From assembly GCA_030847615.1 (NCBI GenBank), contig JAUMIR010000001.1, positions 249,863,187 through 249,927,186 of the forward strand: a DNA stretch of 64,000 bases, written 5' to 3'. The stretch is from Gambelia wislizenii (Eukaryota > Chordata > Lepidosauria > Squamata > Crotaphytidae). A model generated the notes under the pieces. It had not been told where the DNA came from and ran no database searches. It saw only the letters and a list, made by a program, of their open reading frames with translations. This document shows, piece after piece, positions 1 through 13,700 of this stretch. The translations under genes were made by a program, and so were the position numbers. Each line of letters opens with the position of its first letter. Positions within the stretch are counted from its first letter, which is position 1.

Positions 1-832
1 TATGCTTCCGCAACCTGAATCCCACCAGATGCTTTAGAATGAAGTTCCCATCAGCTCCCGAGAATATGGACATTGTTGCGGGATGAGGGGAGCTGAGAGT
101 ACCAGGTTGGGAAAGTCTGCTTTATATAATATCATATATACATAATATATCAATTATATGATTTCTAATCACCTCCTTGCATGATGTATCTGATTAAATG
201 GACCCTGGTCTCATGAAAGCTTACATCATAAATATATTTGTTCGCCTTTAAGATGTTTTACGATTCTTGATTGTTTTGCTGCAAATGACTAACACAGACG
301 GAAAGCCCTTACATGGGCCTACTGGTGTCTGAATATGTACTGAATAGAGGCAGAAGCAAACAGAAGTAGAGAGCTATCCCATTATGAGGTGAGTAATCAG
401 ATCACTTTAGGAAGGTGGGGAAACTACCTTGCCCAATTTTTAAACATGCAGGTAAGCAGTTATAATTTTAATGAAGCTATCTGCTCAGCCGTATAATTGC
501 AGTACTGGGATACAAATCCAGAGGTCCTTAGTTCAACTTCCCTAAGCTCCCCAAATGGATTCAAGCAAGCTACACACTCAGTCTTAGCCCTGCCAGGATG
601 TAGACAGTAATATCGGTCTATGTACAGAGTTGCTGTATGAATTACAAAATATAAAGCCCCCACCTCCCTGGGTTGTCCAGAGGACAAAAATGACATGGAG
701 GATCACATATGATACCCTGAGCTCCTTTTGATTAAGGATAGGATACAAAAGTGCAATAAACATGAACTATTCTGTCATCACATTAGTCGTGGCACTGTGC
801 TTTAAAAGCACGGTTTCCAGAATTTTACTCAC
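1..832 (-). other. Intron after exon 18 (partial)
   Basis: AT-rich non-coding sequence in which I see no recognisable repeat, RNA gene or exon. Positions 126-165 are a short ATATAT-rich patch. Confidence 0.7.
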
Positions 833-959
833 TGTTAGGCAACTGAAAAACTTGAATGTAAAATTTGTGGCAAGTTCCCAGGTGTGGCTTGGTCAGCAAC
901 TGATCCATCGACATCAGTACATCTCCCTGAGTCATCCGACTTACCCTGTCCAAGACATG
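833..959 (-). CDS. PIKFYVE: PIKFYVE coding exon 18 (Cpn60/TCP1-like; residues 790-831, last exon in window)
   Basis: The acceptor is TTTTGCAG|CATGTC and the donor CTAACA|GTGAGT, leaving in phase 1. It encodes [36 protein letters not shown] and VFQLPN. The next exon, expected to continue the chaperonin-like domain toward TKTLMFFEGC, lies left of position 1 and is not in the window. Confidence 0.97.
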
Positions 960-3900
960 CTGCAAAACAGTGATAAGATAGAAAGTGTTTTGCCTCTCAC
1001 TCAGCTTAATCCAGGAAAAGATAGAATAAGTGGCTACAGTGCAAGACAGAAACCATAATGTGTTATAATATAATTTCCTCAACTGTCAATGAACTTGTCA
1101 TATATACACTATGCAAAAACTATGGAGTCTCAGATTTGTCATCAGATAACAGCAGAGGCATAGTTATATAATTTGAACATTTTTGTTTTCTGGTGTTTTC
1201 TGGTGAAGACTATGGAAGCAGAGAAGGTAACAAGGTAAACTGCTGGCACATCAGCTATGGACTTATTTGCTACCATAGCATGTAGCAACTAGCCTGGGCT
1301 GGTTTAAAAGGACATTAGCTAAACTAATAATTCTGACTACCAGTCATGGTGGCTACAGATTACTTCTGCTACCAGAGGTAATATGCTCCTGAACACCAGC
1401 TGCTAAAGAATAAGAGCAGGAGGGTGCTATTGTACTTGTGTCCTGTTTGCAGGCTTCCATCAGATATCTAGTTGGTCAAGTGGGAACAAAGCATTGGACT
1501 GGACAACCTGCGATTTGATCCATCAAGACTCTTCTTAAAGTACTGGTTAAACTGGGAGAATGTCAAGAGGAGGATGTGCATTCCCTTGGCCACTTTGCCT
1601 GCCCCTTTTCTTTCGATGCCTGACCTGTACAGTATTTCTAAATGCTCAATTGAAGTTCTAAATTACTGCAATACTAGAAATTTGAGGACAAGCACAGCAA
1701 ATATAATTGTTTAGTGCAAATGATTTTCAGTGTCCCACTGTGCTAGAAATTTGGGAAAGCACAATTCATCGTTGAGGGAGAGTCCCTCATTTACCCCTCC
1801 CATAGCTATATCCCCTGATCCTATGCATACTTACTTCCCAGCAGGTTCTGTTGAATGCAAGTGGACTTACTTCTGAGTAAGTGTTAGGATGGTGTTGCAT
1901 GGCAAGCAACTGTGTGTATGTCTGTGTTTTGTGTGCATTTCTGTTCAGGAAGCAGGTGTGTGTGTGTGTGTGTGTGTGTGTGCAGCTTTTGAATCTGTTA
2001 AAAAAAGGAGGAGGATGTGCATGCAAGAATACTCTTCATTCATACTCTTGTTCAAGTCCTCCCTGGGAATGCCAAAACGATTTACAAAAAAAGCAGTGCT
2101 AATCTCACTAAATCATGAGAGTTACAATGCAGTACAAACCACTTTTAAAAAGGAAAAGCAAGAGATATTTAGGCCCGAATTAAAGGCAAATGACATATGG
2201 CCAACAGCCCATTTACCTGTGAAAGTTTGCATTTGACCGGATACCTAAGATACAGCAGCAACTGAGGGCATGAAACTGATGCTTGCAATTCAAGTACTTA
2301 CCGGCTTAACATTGATGACCAAAGCAATGCCATGCTCCAGCAGCATGTCCTGGGCAATGCGAGACACCGTTTTTTCCACCAGGACTAAAGTGGGCCTAAC
2401 GTCCACAATCCTCTGTACATAATTCTTCAAAAACTCCCTTTCCTGATGTGACAGAAACAGGTGTGGCAATAATCAGATGTGCATTACAAGGGAGTAGACA
2501 ATATTTCAGGGCTAAAGGTCACAAACTGAAGCATGCTTATTTGAAAGTCAGTGTCGTTAAAACCAGTGGAATGATCCCAAATTAAGCACATGGGAAATTA
2601 GAATGGTGAATGCCATCCAAGTTTGGGGACCATCAATATAAAGTAAAATCAGAGCACTTAATGAATTAATTTACTGACCAAATCAAGCAGAGAGAGATTC
2701 TGGAATTACAGCAAAGGTATTTTAAGAAATAGTATACAAAGTTGTTATGGTATAGTTTGTTTTTTAAAAGTGCTTCTCTGCCCACCCCAGATAAAATCTC
2801 TAGTTCAGTATTCACAGATTATATGATTTTAATACTCTTCATAGAGGAACACCAAAGATGTCCTCAGAGATGAGAATCATGTTGCAGTCCTGCATAACCA
2901 CTTTCTTCTCTTTCTGGGGTTTATCATAGTGCAGCACTGCATCTTCTGCTATGTCTACAGTCTGCAAAACCCAACTAACCATACAAACAGTGGAGCAAAC
3001 TAACAAGATGTTACCTCTATATAAGGCCAGTATTATTTTCACAGCAAAGCTGATGTTGGATGGCTCACCTACAGGGTAAGTAATACTAAGGTTGCTATCA
3101 AAAGCACACCTACTATGGAACAAGACCCACTGAGCACACTGTGACTTAATTCAGAGTAAACAAGTATAGGATAGTGCTGCACGTCAAATATATAGATCTT
3201 CATATGGCTCTTACATACTGGAATTGTCAAAACTCACATCATTCACTAGACAATCTTCTATACCAATATGTGAAGGACTCATCAATACATGGCATATAAC
3301 AAACCAAGAGAAGAGGATTTTCATACCATTTAAACAATGAAATAAGACAATGGCAAGCCACACATTTCCTATATATATTCTGAAGTAGCCCATTTCAAGT
3401 ATTTTTTTATAAAAAACAAATGGAGAGTCTTCATATTAAGGCTTTGAATGAGGCAGATTTTTGCAACCTCATTCTTATTGCTGAGACCAACCAGAGGAAT
3501 ACAGAGAGCACACCAAAGTTAAGCCACCTTATTAGGACTTTGACATAATGGTACAAAATAGAAAGGACAAAGCAAAGTAAACCATCCTAACCTGCAGAAC
3601 AATGGGGTCTATACATGTAAACTTTGTTTCTTCTCGATAGAGGTATTCAATGGAACACTTCAGTAGAAGTATTTTGGGGTTTTTAATACAGGAGTTCATC
3701 TAAAACAGAAAAGAAGTTGTGAAATATATTACTTGGCAATATTGTATTACAAAACATTACAAATTTTTTTTGTATTAAAAAAAAAACCTTTCCTTTTGAA
3801 AAAACAACAGGAACAATTACAGCCCAATGGCAAAACACAGGCTTTGCATGCAAAATGTCTCAGGTTCAATCCCCAGCATCTCAAAGGTAGGACTAAGCAA

Positions 3901-6900
3901 GACTACTGCCTGATATCCCAGGAAGACCCTGTGAGTCAGGGCAGACCGCAGTAGGTAACCTGTGGCCCTTTAGATGTTGTTGAACCATAACTCTCTTCAT
4001 CCCTCATCACTGGCAATGCTGGCTGGAGCTGATGTAAGTTGGGCCAACACTGCCTGGAAGTCTACACACCCATACATCCCTGAACCCTTTGTATAAATAG
4101 TACTGAGTTAGATGGTCAATGATATAGTCCTATATCATCTGTGTAATGTTATGGTCTTTTAGACACCCCCTCCCTGCCTCCCTACAACATAAGACTCAAA
4201 AAACTAGAAGGAGAAACACAGAAGTTACTCAAAGCCTTTATTTATTTTTACAGCATAAACCCAGTAATCTATAAACAACTTCCTCTTCCAGCTGGGGCAT
4301 GCACATGCAAACACACACATACACACACACAGCTTGACTGCTGGATGTGGGGAGAAGAGAAGATATTATGTTAGGGAAGAGGCTATCAACAATGTCAGGA
4401 AGAGGGGTCAATAGTCTCCAAGGAGGTTTGCTGTGGAGACTCTCCACAGACACTCTGCTATTAGAATAGGAGGGGTTGCCCCAGGAGGCTTTGCACTTTC
4501 TTTGCTGACTTTTCATTTACCAATGAAGGGAGCCCATCAAGCAAAACTAGACTGTTAAGGCAAGAGGTGGAGGGAGGCCAACAAAGAGTTAGGGCAGAGG
4601 CCTCCTGTTGACAGCCATGAACTAAAGGCATGCTTCTCAAATCTTTGGCCCTCCATCTGTTTTGAATTTCAGTTCCCAGAATACCTTACCTTTGACCATG
4701 TTGGCTGGGTCTTCTGGGAACTGAAGTCCAAAACAGCTGGAAAGCTAAAGGTTGAGAACTACTGAGCTGGAGAGCAATTAAAACATGATATACTCTTACA
4801 GCACACATTCTACCAAGCACTGCCCTTGAATGAGACCCATTCAGATTCTTCTGAGTTGTGGTTTCCATTCCTCCACAAAGAGAAATCCCACACACGCACA
4901 CACACATTCGGCCAACCACACACTTAACAGGATGTGTGCATTTGGAATTGAGCAGCAAGATAGTGAAGAATGAAAGCAAAAAATATTACAGTAGTTCATT
5001 AGAAACTACATGGAACATTAGACTTGCCATGTAAGTCATCTATGCCACTATGTTACAAAGCTAAAGTAGCTGCATCATACCTTTTTATGTGCAATGTTCT
5101 TGGTGCATACAAAGCCATTCACCACTACGGAGTCAAATTTTTTTCCACCTGGAATCTGGCAAAATAAGAAGGGTTTCATTGCACACTGAATGAAGCAAAC
5201 CTCTTTCAAGACAGAGCCCACCCAAAGCATGAAGATGCTACCCAGAAACAGATAAAATGCAGCCTCCATCATTTTGGGGGCCAGGTTCACATGGAGAGCC
5301 ACACTGTGCTCCACAAACATTATCTACTCTTCCACTCGCATTGGTTAAAGCCTCTACAGAAATTCACTTTCCCTTGCACACTAGTATTCAGCAGATCTGT
5401 TATTTCTCTCACGAAATAACCCATTTCTCAGAGATATGACATTCACCTAACACTGAAACTGTTTTTCCCCAAACTGAGAATATATTTCTTTCAGAACAAA
5501 GCACTGACCCACTGTTATTACTAAGCACAGGAACAAACAATCACCCACACCTGCCATCTGCCTTAACGCTACTGCTTCCACAAAATGTTTCTTTTCAAAG
5601 ATAGGTTATTCCCTTTCTAGCACTAGATGAAGCCTCAATAATTATCACAGTAAGGGAAGAGGATAAAGACAAGACTGGGAAGAGATAACACAGTGTCCCA
5701 GGTGCAGACTGCCTTTCATTTTGGTCCTCTCAAAAGTCAATGTGCTAAGCTACTGACTATCTTTAATGCACCTTCTTGCTGAATAACCCCTGTCAAAGTA
5801 GCCTTTCTCTGTTCAGATGATCTAAACTACATGGAACTTTTTTATACACATAGTCATTTTGTTTTTGCAATTAAGCTTAGTGTAGGGCTTCGCTATCATC
5901 TTTCTTAAAATGAAACTGACACCTTAGGTTCAAGACTATATGTTGAAAATACAAAAAAAGCTTTTAAAAGCCAGAAAGTAAAACTGAAAAGCAAATAAAT
6001 TGCAGCAAACACAATTATACATTGCACACTTGGTTAGAAAGAGGTTAAAAATTTGAAAGTCAGTGTGGTGTAGTGGTTTGAGCCCTGGACTATGATTCTG
6101 GAGACCAGGGCTCAAATCTCTGCTCAGACATGAAAATCCATTGGGTGACCTTGGGCAAATCACTCTCTCTCAGCCTCAGAGGAAAGCAGTGGCAAACCTC
6201 CTCTGAACAAATCTTGTCAAGAAAACCATGTGACAGGTTCACCTTAGGGTCTCCATAAGTCTGAAACAACTTGAAGGCATACAACAACAACAATAATTTG
6301 ATTAAAACTTCATTTAGGTATGATGGTGGTGCCTCACCACCCAAATTCACTCAACAGCATCCCGTTTTCCTACCCAGCAATAGAACAGGTTAATCAAGGC
6401 ACTGGTGGGCTGCCATCCATATGAATGCGTCCGTATCCACCCATAATGTTTGGCTCAGTAGGTCACACACTGGATACGTCTGGGCTGGTTTTCAACCTAT
6501 GAAGGTGTTAGCCCCTCAGAAAGTAGGTCAAGTCATTCAGAGGACAACATCGTATGCCTTGAGCTACTTCTCTTCCCTCTCATGTCTAGCTCTCCATATC
6601 ATAGGGACTCACTTTTTTGATGTGGACAAACTGGCGGATGTCCATGTCATCATCTCTGTTCTTGACGTCGGGTCGGACAGTCTGAACCACCTGGCAGACC
6701 ACAGGCACAATGATATCCCTCCAGGAGAGGGACAATGATTCAGTGTACAGCAGCTGCTGAAGCAGTGCCATCATGTGGTTGTGATTAGCCGAGCTACAGA
6801 GAAAATGTTAGGAATCCAGTTAAAGTACAGGAGAAAGGAAATGGCCACATGTCCTCCTCCAAGTATTACTGAGGGCTTGTGCTTTCCTATATATCATCTC

Positions 6901-9900
6901 TCTTCCTATATATCATCTCTCTGACACCACTTCTCCCCACCACGTCCCATCTCTCTCCCCATCAGTGAACCTCAGATTTTGAGTGACTATAGGTTTCCCT
7001 GAGTTCCAGCAGTGTCACATCTTGTTCTACCTACATAGGACACACCTCATCACAAGACAAGCATTCTTTCAGATTTTTTTTTCTATTTAGGCACACTAAA
7101 ATTAACAGAGAAGGATGCGGACAGATTCCCAGACTCTGTTACAGACTCTGCCACTTGAGGAACACAACCTCCAGCTTAAGAATGACTATGCACATTAAGG
7201 AGGCTCTTTATTTCTTCACCACAACTCCAACTTACAGCAGCCTCTCCATGGCTTGTTTTTCCCCATTTTCCTCCCTCAGCAGGTCCAGATTACTATGGTG
7301 CCAGCCCAACGGGGTGAAAAACAGCTCCTTGGATTTTTCTTCAACTCTCCGATTGAATAGAGACTCTAAAAAATGATGGGGTGAGGTAGAAGAGGAAGTT
7401 TTGTGATTATAGCTTAATCCATACAGTAGGACCCCCGCATCTGTGGGGGATTGGTTCTGGGACCCACCATGGATGGTGAAATCCACAGATAATAGCGAAC
7501 ACTGCCGCCACTGGAGCGGAACCCTCCTCCCGCCTGCCCGTCATGCCGGAACCCCCCCTACAAGGTTGCCTCCTCCTGCCCTCCCCCTGCAATGGAACCC
7601 TCCTCCTGCCGGCGCACCCAAAACCTCCGCCCGTCCATCCGCCATGCCGGAATCGCCCCACAAGGTAGCCTTCTCCCTCCCTGAACCTTCCTACCTCCTG
7701 CCTAAACCTTCCGCCCACCCACCCGCTCGCCTCCTCCCACCCTCTCCAGCCCGCCAAGCTCCACCACTCCAGAATCTTCCCCGGCAAGGTCGCCTCCTCC
7801 CTCCTTCCCCCACCCGCCTGCCTGCCCACCACAACTCCCCCGGGAGCTCGGAGCTCGCCTCCTCCCTCCCCCACCCTCTGCCCACCTACCCCGAATCAAG
7901 TGGATGCAGGGGTGCTATTGTACATTGGTTTCCTTCAGAACTGCTTCATACATGACCTTCTTTTCTCAAGGGGTGACATGGGCATGAGTAACGTGGCCCT
8001 TGACAGTTTTGTGCCAGCATTAAGCTATCAAAGGAAGAGCTTGGAAAAGTTCCTTTTTCATACTATGATTCCTAAAATCCCCCAGCTAGCATGGAAGTCC
8101 CACACAATCTCACCTCCCTCTGGAATGTTTTTTAAATATCTATGCCTAGTAAAGAAAATTTGGTTTTAGAAAGTGAGGTCCAAGATTTTCTGGTTGGTCT
8201 CATAAATGTATGAATTTAGATTCATGAGCTATGATGACTTATTTATCACATATGAGGTTTCTTCTTTACCAACAAATACTTTATATATACAAACAATGTA
8301 GGCTAACCCCATATGTTAGACTCCACCCAGAGAGATTTAAATGCTGATAGAGCCATGAAACTGATTAGGCAGCCTTGGGTCTATTGTCTTCCTCACACTG
8401 GTTCAGGCACGTTGAACTGTATTTAGCATCATGGCAGGGCTGGGAAATGTGTGGCCCTCCAGATGTTTTTTTGGCCTACAACTCTCACCAGCCCCAACCA
8501 GCATAAGCAACTGTGAGGAATTATGGTAACTGCAATACAATATCTGGAGGACCACAAGTTGCATACCTGTGCTTCACTAAATAAGCCTTTGTACATCTCA
8601 AGCTTTTCTCATCCTTCATCCCTCTGCACAGGGATGGAAGCCAAGCAGTTCCAGTTTGGAACTAACCATAGTTCCCCGTAATGTCCAAACTCAGAGCTTA
8701 TGGCTTTCTCTAACTATGTTTACTAAGAAAACAAGGATATCAGACTGTAGTTTAAGATTCTGGTTTGTTTCACTAATTATAATTATAGCAAGACACAGTT
8801 GAAAATGTGGCTAGTTCTATAGCAGAAGCTTTTGCTCTTTTCTATGCACAGAGTAAATAGTACACAAATGAGGAAGAGAGAGCACTGTGGAACCAAAGTA
8901 ATTTGTGCAGGCTCATTCCCATAATGCTACACCAAAGTTTCACATTAAGCCTTGATCAGGTCCCTGATAGTCTCCCTTATGAGGGATGCCATGAAATACA
9001 ATTTTTACAGAAAAGAATAACACATGAAAACAAAAATCACAGGAATCTACCATGTGCTTCCAGATAACCCTTCCTCAAGATGAACAGTCCCAACAGCTAT
9101 TTTCATCAACTTCTCCCTGGGTGGCCATTTTGATTTATTCAGACTTTAATGCCAAAGATGTAACATCAGCAGGAATTTGAATCCAAGTCACTATGGTCCA
9201 AAACTCATGTTTGTTTTAAGAATTTTTATATCTCCCTTCATCAAAGATTTCAAAGAAGGTCTCAGAATTTAAATGCACAATACATAACACATTACAACAA
9301 GGTCAGTTCAGAACAGTGCATCTCAAGTTATCTGGCAACCCCCCACACACACCAAATGTGTCACAGATAGGGGCCACAGTTATCCCCACTAGTTACTATT
9401 GCTTCTTGCAGCCATTGGCTCATGGACCTGCCCCAGTCCATGTACCACCACTTTGAAGAGTACTGGATTCTAATAGCACAGCAGCTATAGATTGCCAACT
9501 TGTACAAAGTTGAGCAAGAACATTTTTGGAATAACAGCTAGCAAACCATTCCCTCAATCACAGATCAGCTGAAGCCTGTTGTTAGTAACTTCCATTATAA
9601 ACATGGGTCTTAGCATCTGAGACACTTAACCAAAACTTTTTAATTATTTTAACTAAAGATTTTAAATTGTGAATTTTAAATTGTGTATTGATTGTTTTAA
9701 AATGTCCTGGTCTTACTTGTTCTTTTAAATTGATATATGTTTTTAGCTGATATGTGTTTCTTAACTAATGTTATCTTTATATGTTATTCCCTGCCTTGAT
9801 CCATAGGGAGAGGTGGCAAAATATTATTATTATTACTGTTGTTACTGTTATTATTATTATTATTAAAACAAGCATCACAGTTGGCAAAATATGTCACAAA

Positions 9901-10725
9901 AACTAATTACACTGCTGCCAGTTCCCCCGGAAGAGGCAGAAGGGCAGTAGCTCAGTAGTGGAGCCCACACCCTACATCAGACGGGCCCAGGTTTAACCAA
10001 TGACACTTCCCAAGTGGGGAAGCCAGTCAGTGTAAATACTGAGCCACCTGGACCAGTAGTAGAAAGTAGCTCCCCATGTTCTACTCTCTATCAGTGCTAC
10101 TCCATTTCAAGTCTTTGTAGCCTAGAGCACAGCAGGATACAAATCAGCACACAGAGCTCTGAAGTACACTGGTGATCAATATCTGCACAGATTGGGGTGG
10201 GAATCATGCAGCCCACATGCAACATGCAACTCCCATGGGGGTCTCTAGGTTTCCAGCAAAAACTTCCCTGCCCCCGTAAAATGGGAGAGTTGTACCTCCC
10301 TCTAAAGTGTCCAGCTCTCTTCTGAAACAGTATGTCTCCTCCCTGCCCCTCATTTTAATAGCAAATCTCATTCATCAGAAAACTTTCTAGTTATTCTCCA
10401 GAGCAACTTTACTAATGTTAAACTGTTAAGAGAGCAGGTCTCGTAAAAGAGAGAGAGAGAGAGAGAAAGAGAGAACAAAGATTTTGATAACCATGTTATA
10501 AGAAAGGTCCTCCTTAAAATATGGTCCAACATGAAGAAAAATTACTACAAGAAAATCCCCATATGGGTATCTCCAGAAGAAGCCTTTTTTGAGAGAACTA
10601 AGATAAGAAATGAAAATTGGATAAAGGTGTCTATGAAAAGAAAACATAGAAAATACAGTTGATTTATGTAAATCCGTGTGAGTATTTGGACTATTACAGG
10701 ATTATGTGTTTTAATAAAAACATTA

Positions 10726-10772
<47 letters not shown>

Positions 10773-13700
10773 AGGTCTCTTACAGGTCTACACTGTGTTT
10801 ATTTCACTAACATCTGATGCAACTCAGAAACAGACATCCGCTTAGCTATTTTATGCAGGAGGGTGGAGTGTACACCAAGTGCGAATCACTGCTTAGAGCA
10901 ACAGGTTGCTTCTTTTCCATGTTTACACAAACAAGCTTCAAAAACTAAATTTGCTCAAGTGGAAAAACAGCTGACAAGAAAGAATAAGCATCCGTGGGAA
11001 AGGGAATGTATTGTTTTGCTCTGTTCAAAGCTTTGAGTAAGACGGCATTTGTTTTAATCTAACATGTTCAAACCCTTTAGCAAAAACAGGAGAGTGGGAA
11101 GAAGGAATGAGAGACTCCCACCCAACATCATCTAACTCTGGGATTGTGGGGGGAGGGATCTCCTTCCTGCATTTAACTTACCTTTGATGAAAGCGTCGCT
11201 TATTGAGATCATTTGCTGTCCTCCGTTGTCAGCAATCAAGTATTCTGAAAAGAGAACAAAGTGTAGAGATGGGAGGGGAGGAAAAAAATGATAGGTTATG
11301 CTAGCATGCTATTGTAATTATATGGCTTACACACCCACACAGCAAGAGTAAAAAGAAGAGATGACTCAGGCCATATATTTAGTCACTGTTGTAGAAACAA
11401 CTCCAAGAAGCTCAGACCCAGAGGGATCTTCTCATTCTTCTTTAATCTGTTACTGTGTTGGCATGGCTACCAAATACAGTATTATACAGTTATGGAACAG
11501 GCTTGGCATGAAAACAAAACTAAACAAAATATATTTGCCAATTTACACATGCCTCATGTGTCCAGTTTGTTTAATAGCATTCCTGATGCGGGGCTCAGCA
11601 TACCAAGCAAGGATTCAGATATATAAACTGCAACGCTAGGCTCACTCAGGGTAAAGTGACTCTCATTTATTCCCCACACTCCCCTTAACAAAAAACAAAA
11701 CAAAACTGGCATCCAGCAAGATGAGGTGCCTGATTAGCTGTATAATATATTCATATTATGCAGCAAATTGGTCTTGGAGATTACCTCAAAATATGCCTTT
11801 CCGTTTGGGGCAATCACAATTAGTAACCAAGCGATGTCTCATTGGGAAGCAGTGTGAATGTTCAACTACAATTGACTTTCTGATACAAAAGTCTGAAGAC
11901 TAGCTAACTCTACAGCCCAGAGAGTAATCCCAGAACTGCACACTATCAGTTTTACAATCTCTTTTTTTCACAAACTGATCACAGTTTTGACAACTGTGTT
12001 GACTAAACTGGCTGAATAAATACCTAGTTTCTGAAACCTGCCCCCCCACCTGTCACACCCCACATGGGAAATGACAGCTCAAGAAGGTATTTCAGCACAA
12101 CCAGCCATTACGCTCTGCATACAGGCCTTCCTAAATGGGCCCAGGATTAGCAGGATGGTCTCTCTTCCAAATTCAGCATTTCTCTTGGTTCCATTTTTGG
12201 AACAAGTCACTCCACAAACACTGACCAGGCTCCCAGAAAAGTCACAGGGGCCATACTGTGGAAATCAGTGCCCCCTCAGTCCTCTCACACAGTTTCTCAA
12301 TAGTAGTAATAGTAGTGTGCCCTCAAATTGTTTCTGACTTATGGTGACTTTGGGGTGAACCTAAGAGCCAGTATGCTATAGTGGTTTGAGTACTGGACTA
12401 GGACTTTGGAGACCAGAGTTTGAATCCCCACTTGACCATGGAAACCCACTGGGTGACCTTGGGCAAATCACACTCTCTTAGCCTCAGAGGAAGGAAAAGG
12501 CAAACTTCCTCTGAACAAATCTTGCCAAAAACACCCATGACAGTTTCGCCTTAAGAGTGCCATAAGTTGGAAATGACTTGGAAGCACACAACAACAACAG
12601 CAGCAGATCTATCATGGGGTTTTCTTGGCAAGATTTGTTCAGAGGGGGTTTGCCTTTGCCTTCCTCTGAGATTGAAAGAGTATGATCTGCCCAAGGTTAC
12701 CCAGCGATTTCCGTGGCTGAGCAGGGATTCGAACCCTGGTTTCCAGAGTCGTAGTCCAATGCTCAAACACCACATTGGCTCTCTAGTTTTTCAGAGTGCT
12801 GGGTATGTAGCCACAAATGCTCTTATTCATTAAAATCCAACTTTGAATTTTATTTTATTTTTTAAAATATCTATTATAATTTTATTTAGCCATTGCAAGG
12901 CAATCATCAGTTCCGTGAAATGCTTTTACCATTTACAAAAGATTTGTCAAGTTAGGAAAATAAAATAAAGGCATGTTAACTCCTTAACTACAACTGCAAA
13001 TGGTGGTTTCTGCATTCATTCACTAATTTAAAAATGCTTATTTTAAAGCAGAACATCTAGCAGCATCAGTTTTAATACTGTGCTCATATCCTGCTTCAGA
13101 AACTGTCCAGTTTCAAAGTGGTTGCAGTCACATGAAAATCAATAATTTCCACAGATTTCAGCCATAGTGTTTTTGTTCCTAAAACCATTTCATTGTACAA
13201 AAGGCATCCTCATTGGTCCATTAAGAGAAAATTAAAGTTGGGCAATACCATTTTTTATGGCCAACTAAGATGTCAAAAAATAGGAGCAAGTTTCTGAATT
13301 CTCCAGAAGTCTTTCACTGGCAGGATATTAAGCAAAACAGGTTGTGAGTGGGCGAGAGGGAGAAAAAGCCAAGAGCAGTTTCTGCAGGAATTTGCTTCTT
13401 TCTCTGATCTGTCTCCTCAGGTTTCTGAGGGATTTTCCTCCATGTTATAAAGATGCTGAATAGTGTGGCGTAAGTGAGTTAATGCTTCACCATCTCATGC
13501 TTCTACAAAGGCATAGGGAAGAGGCATATTGGTCCACAGCCTCCAGACACACCTCCTATAAAGGAAAGTATGGCAACCAGATCTCATGTTAACACCAACA
13601 ACATGACTCACTTCCTCTTTCACCACTAGCAAGACCCATAAAGCTGCTCTGGTGTTGCTTTTGTGTATCATCTGTACACCCACCAGGCCTACAAACATAA

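Larger units (their letters stand above)
960..2301 (-). other. Intron 17-18
   Basis: Contains the squamate repeat piece at about 1805-1900 and the GT microsatellite at about 1956-1982. The remainder shows nothing recognisable. Confidence 0.7.
3700..5080 (-). other. Intron 15-16
   Basis: Contains a tRNA-derived SINE split by a short DNA element (3826-4140), a CA-rich tract (about 4309-4331), a palindromic hAT-like element (about 4622-4775) and a second CA-rich tract (about 4889-4907). Confidence 0.7.
7366..11181 (-). other. Intron 12-13
   Basis: Holds a pogo/Tigger-like element (7424-7920), a hAT-like MITE (8436-8575), an L2-like 3' end (9600-9868), a SINE (9945-10085) and an L1-like fragment with GA arrays (10434-10779). 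The stretch 9320-9470 may be a further eroded DNA element. The rest is unassigned. Confidence 0.7.

Noticed and set aside
6061..6130. tRNA-like A and B boxes, possible tRNA gene
   Set aside because: The boxes are the head of a SINE with a CORE centre and CAA tail; no cloverleaf with intact anticodon arm is seen. The same applies to the other SINE copies.
7443..7955. Proline-, arginine- and glycine-rich open frames of 155-170 codons
   Set aside because: They result from the CT-rich interior of the pogo-like MITE at 7424-7920 and cross its boundary.
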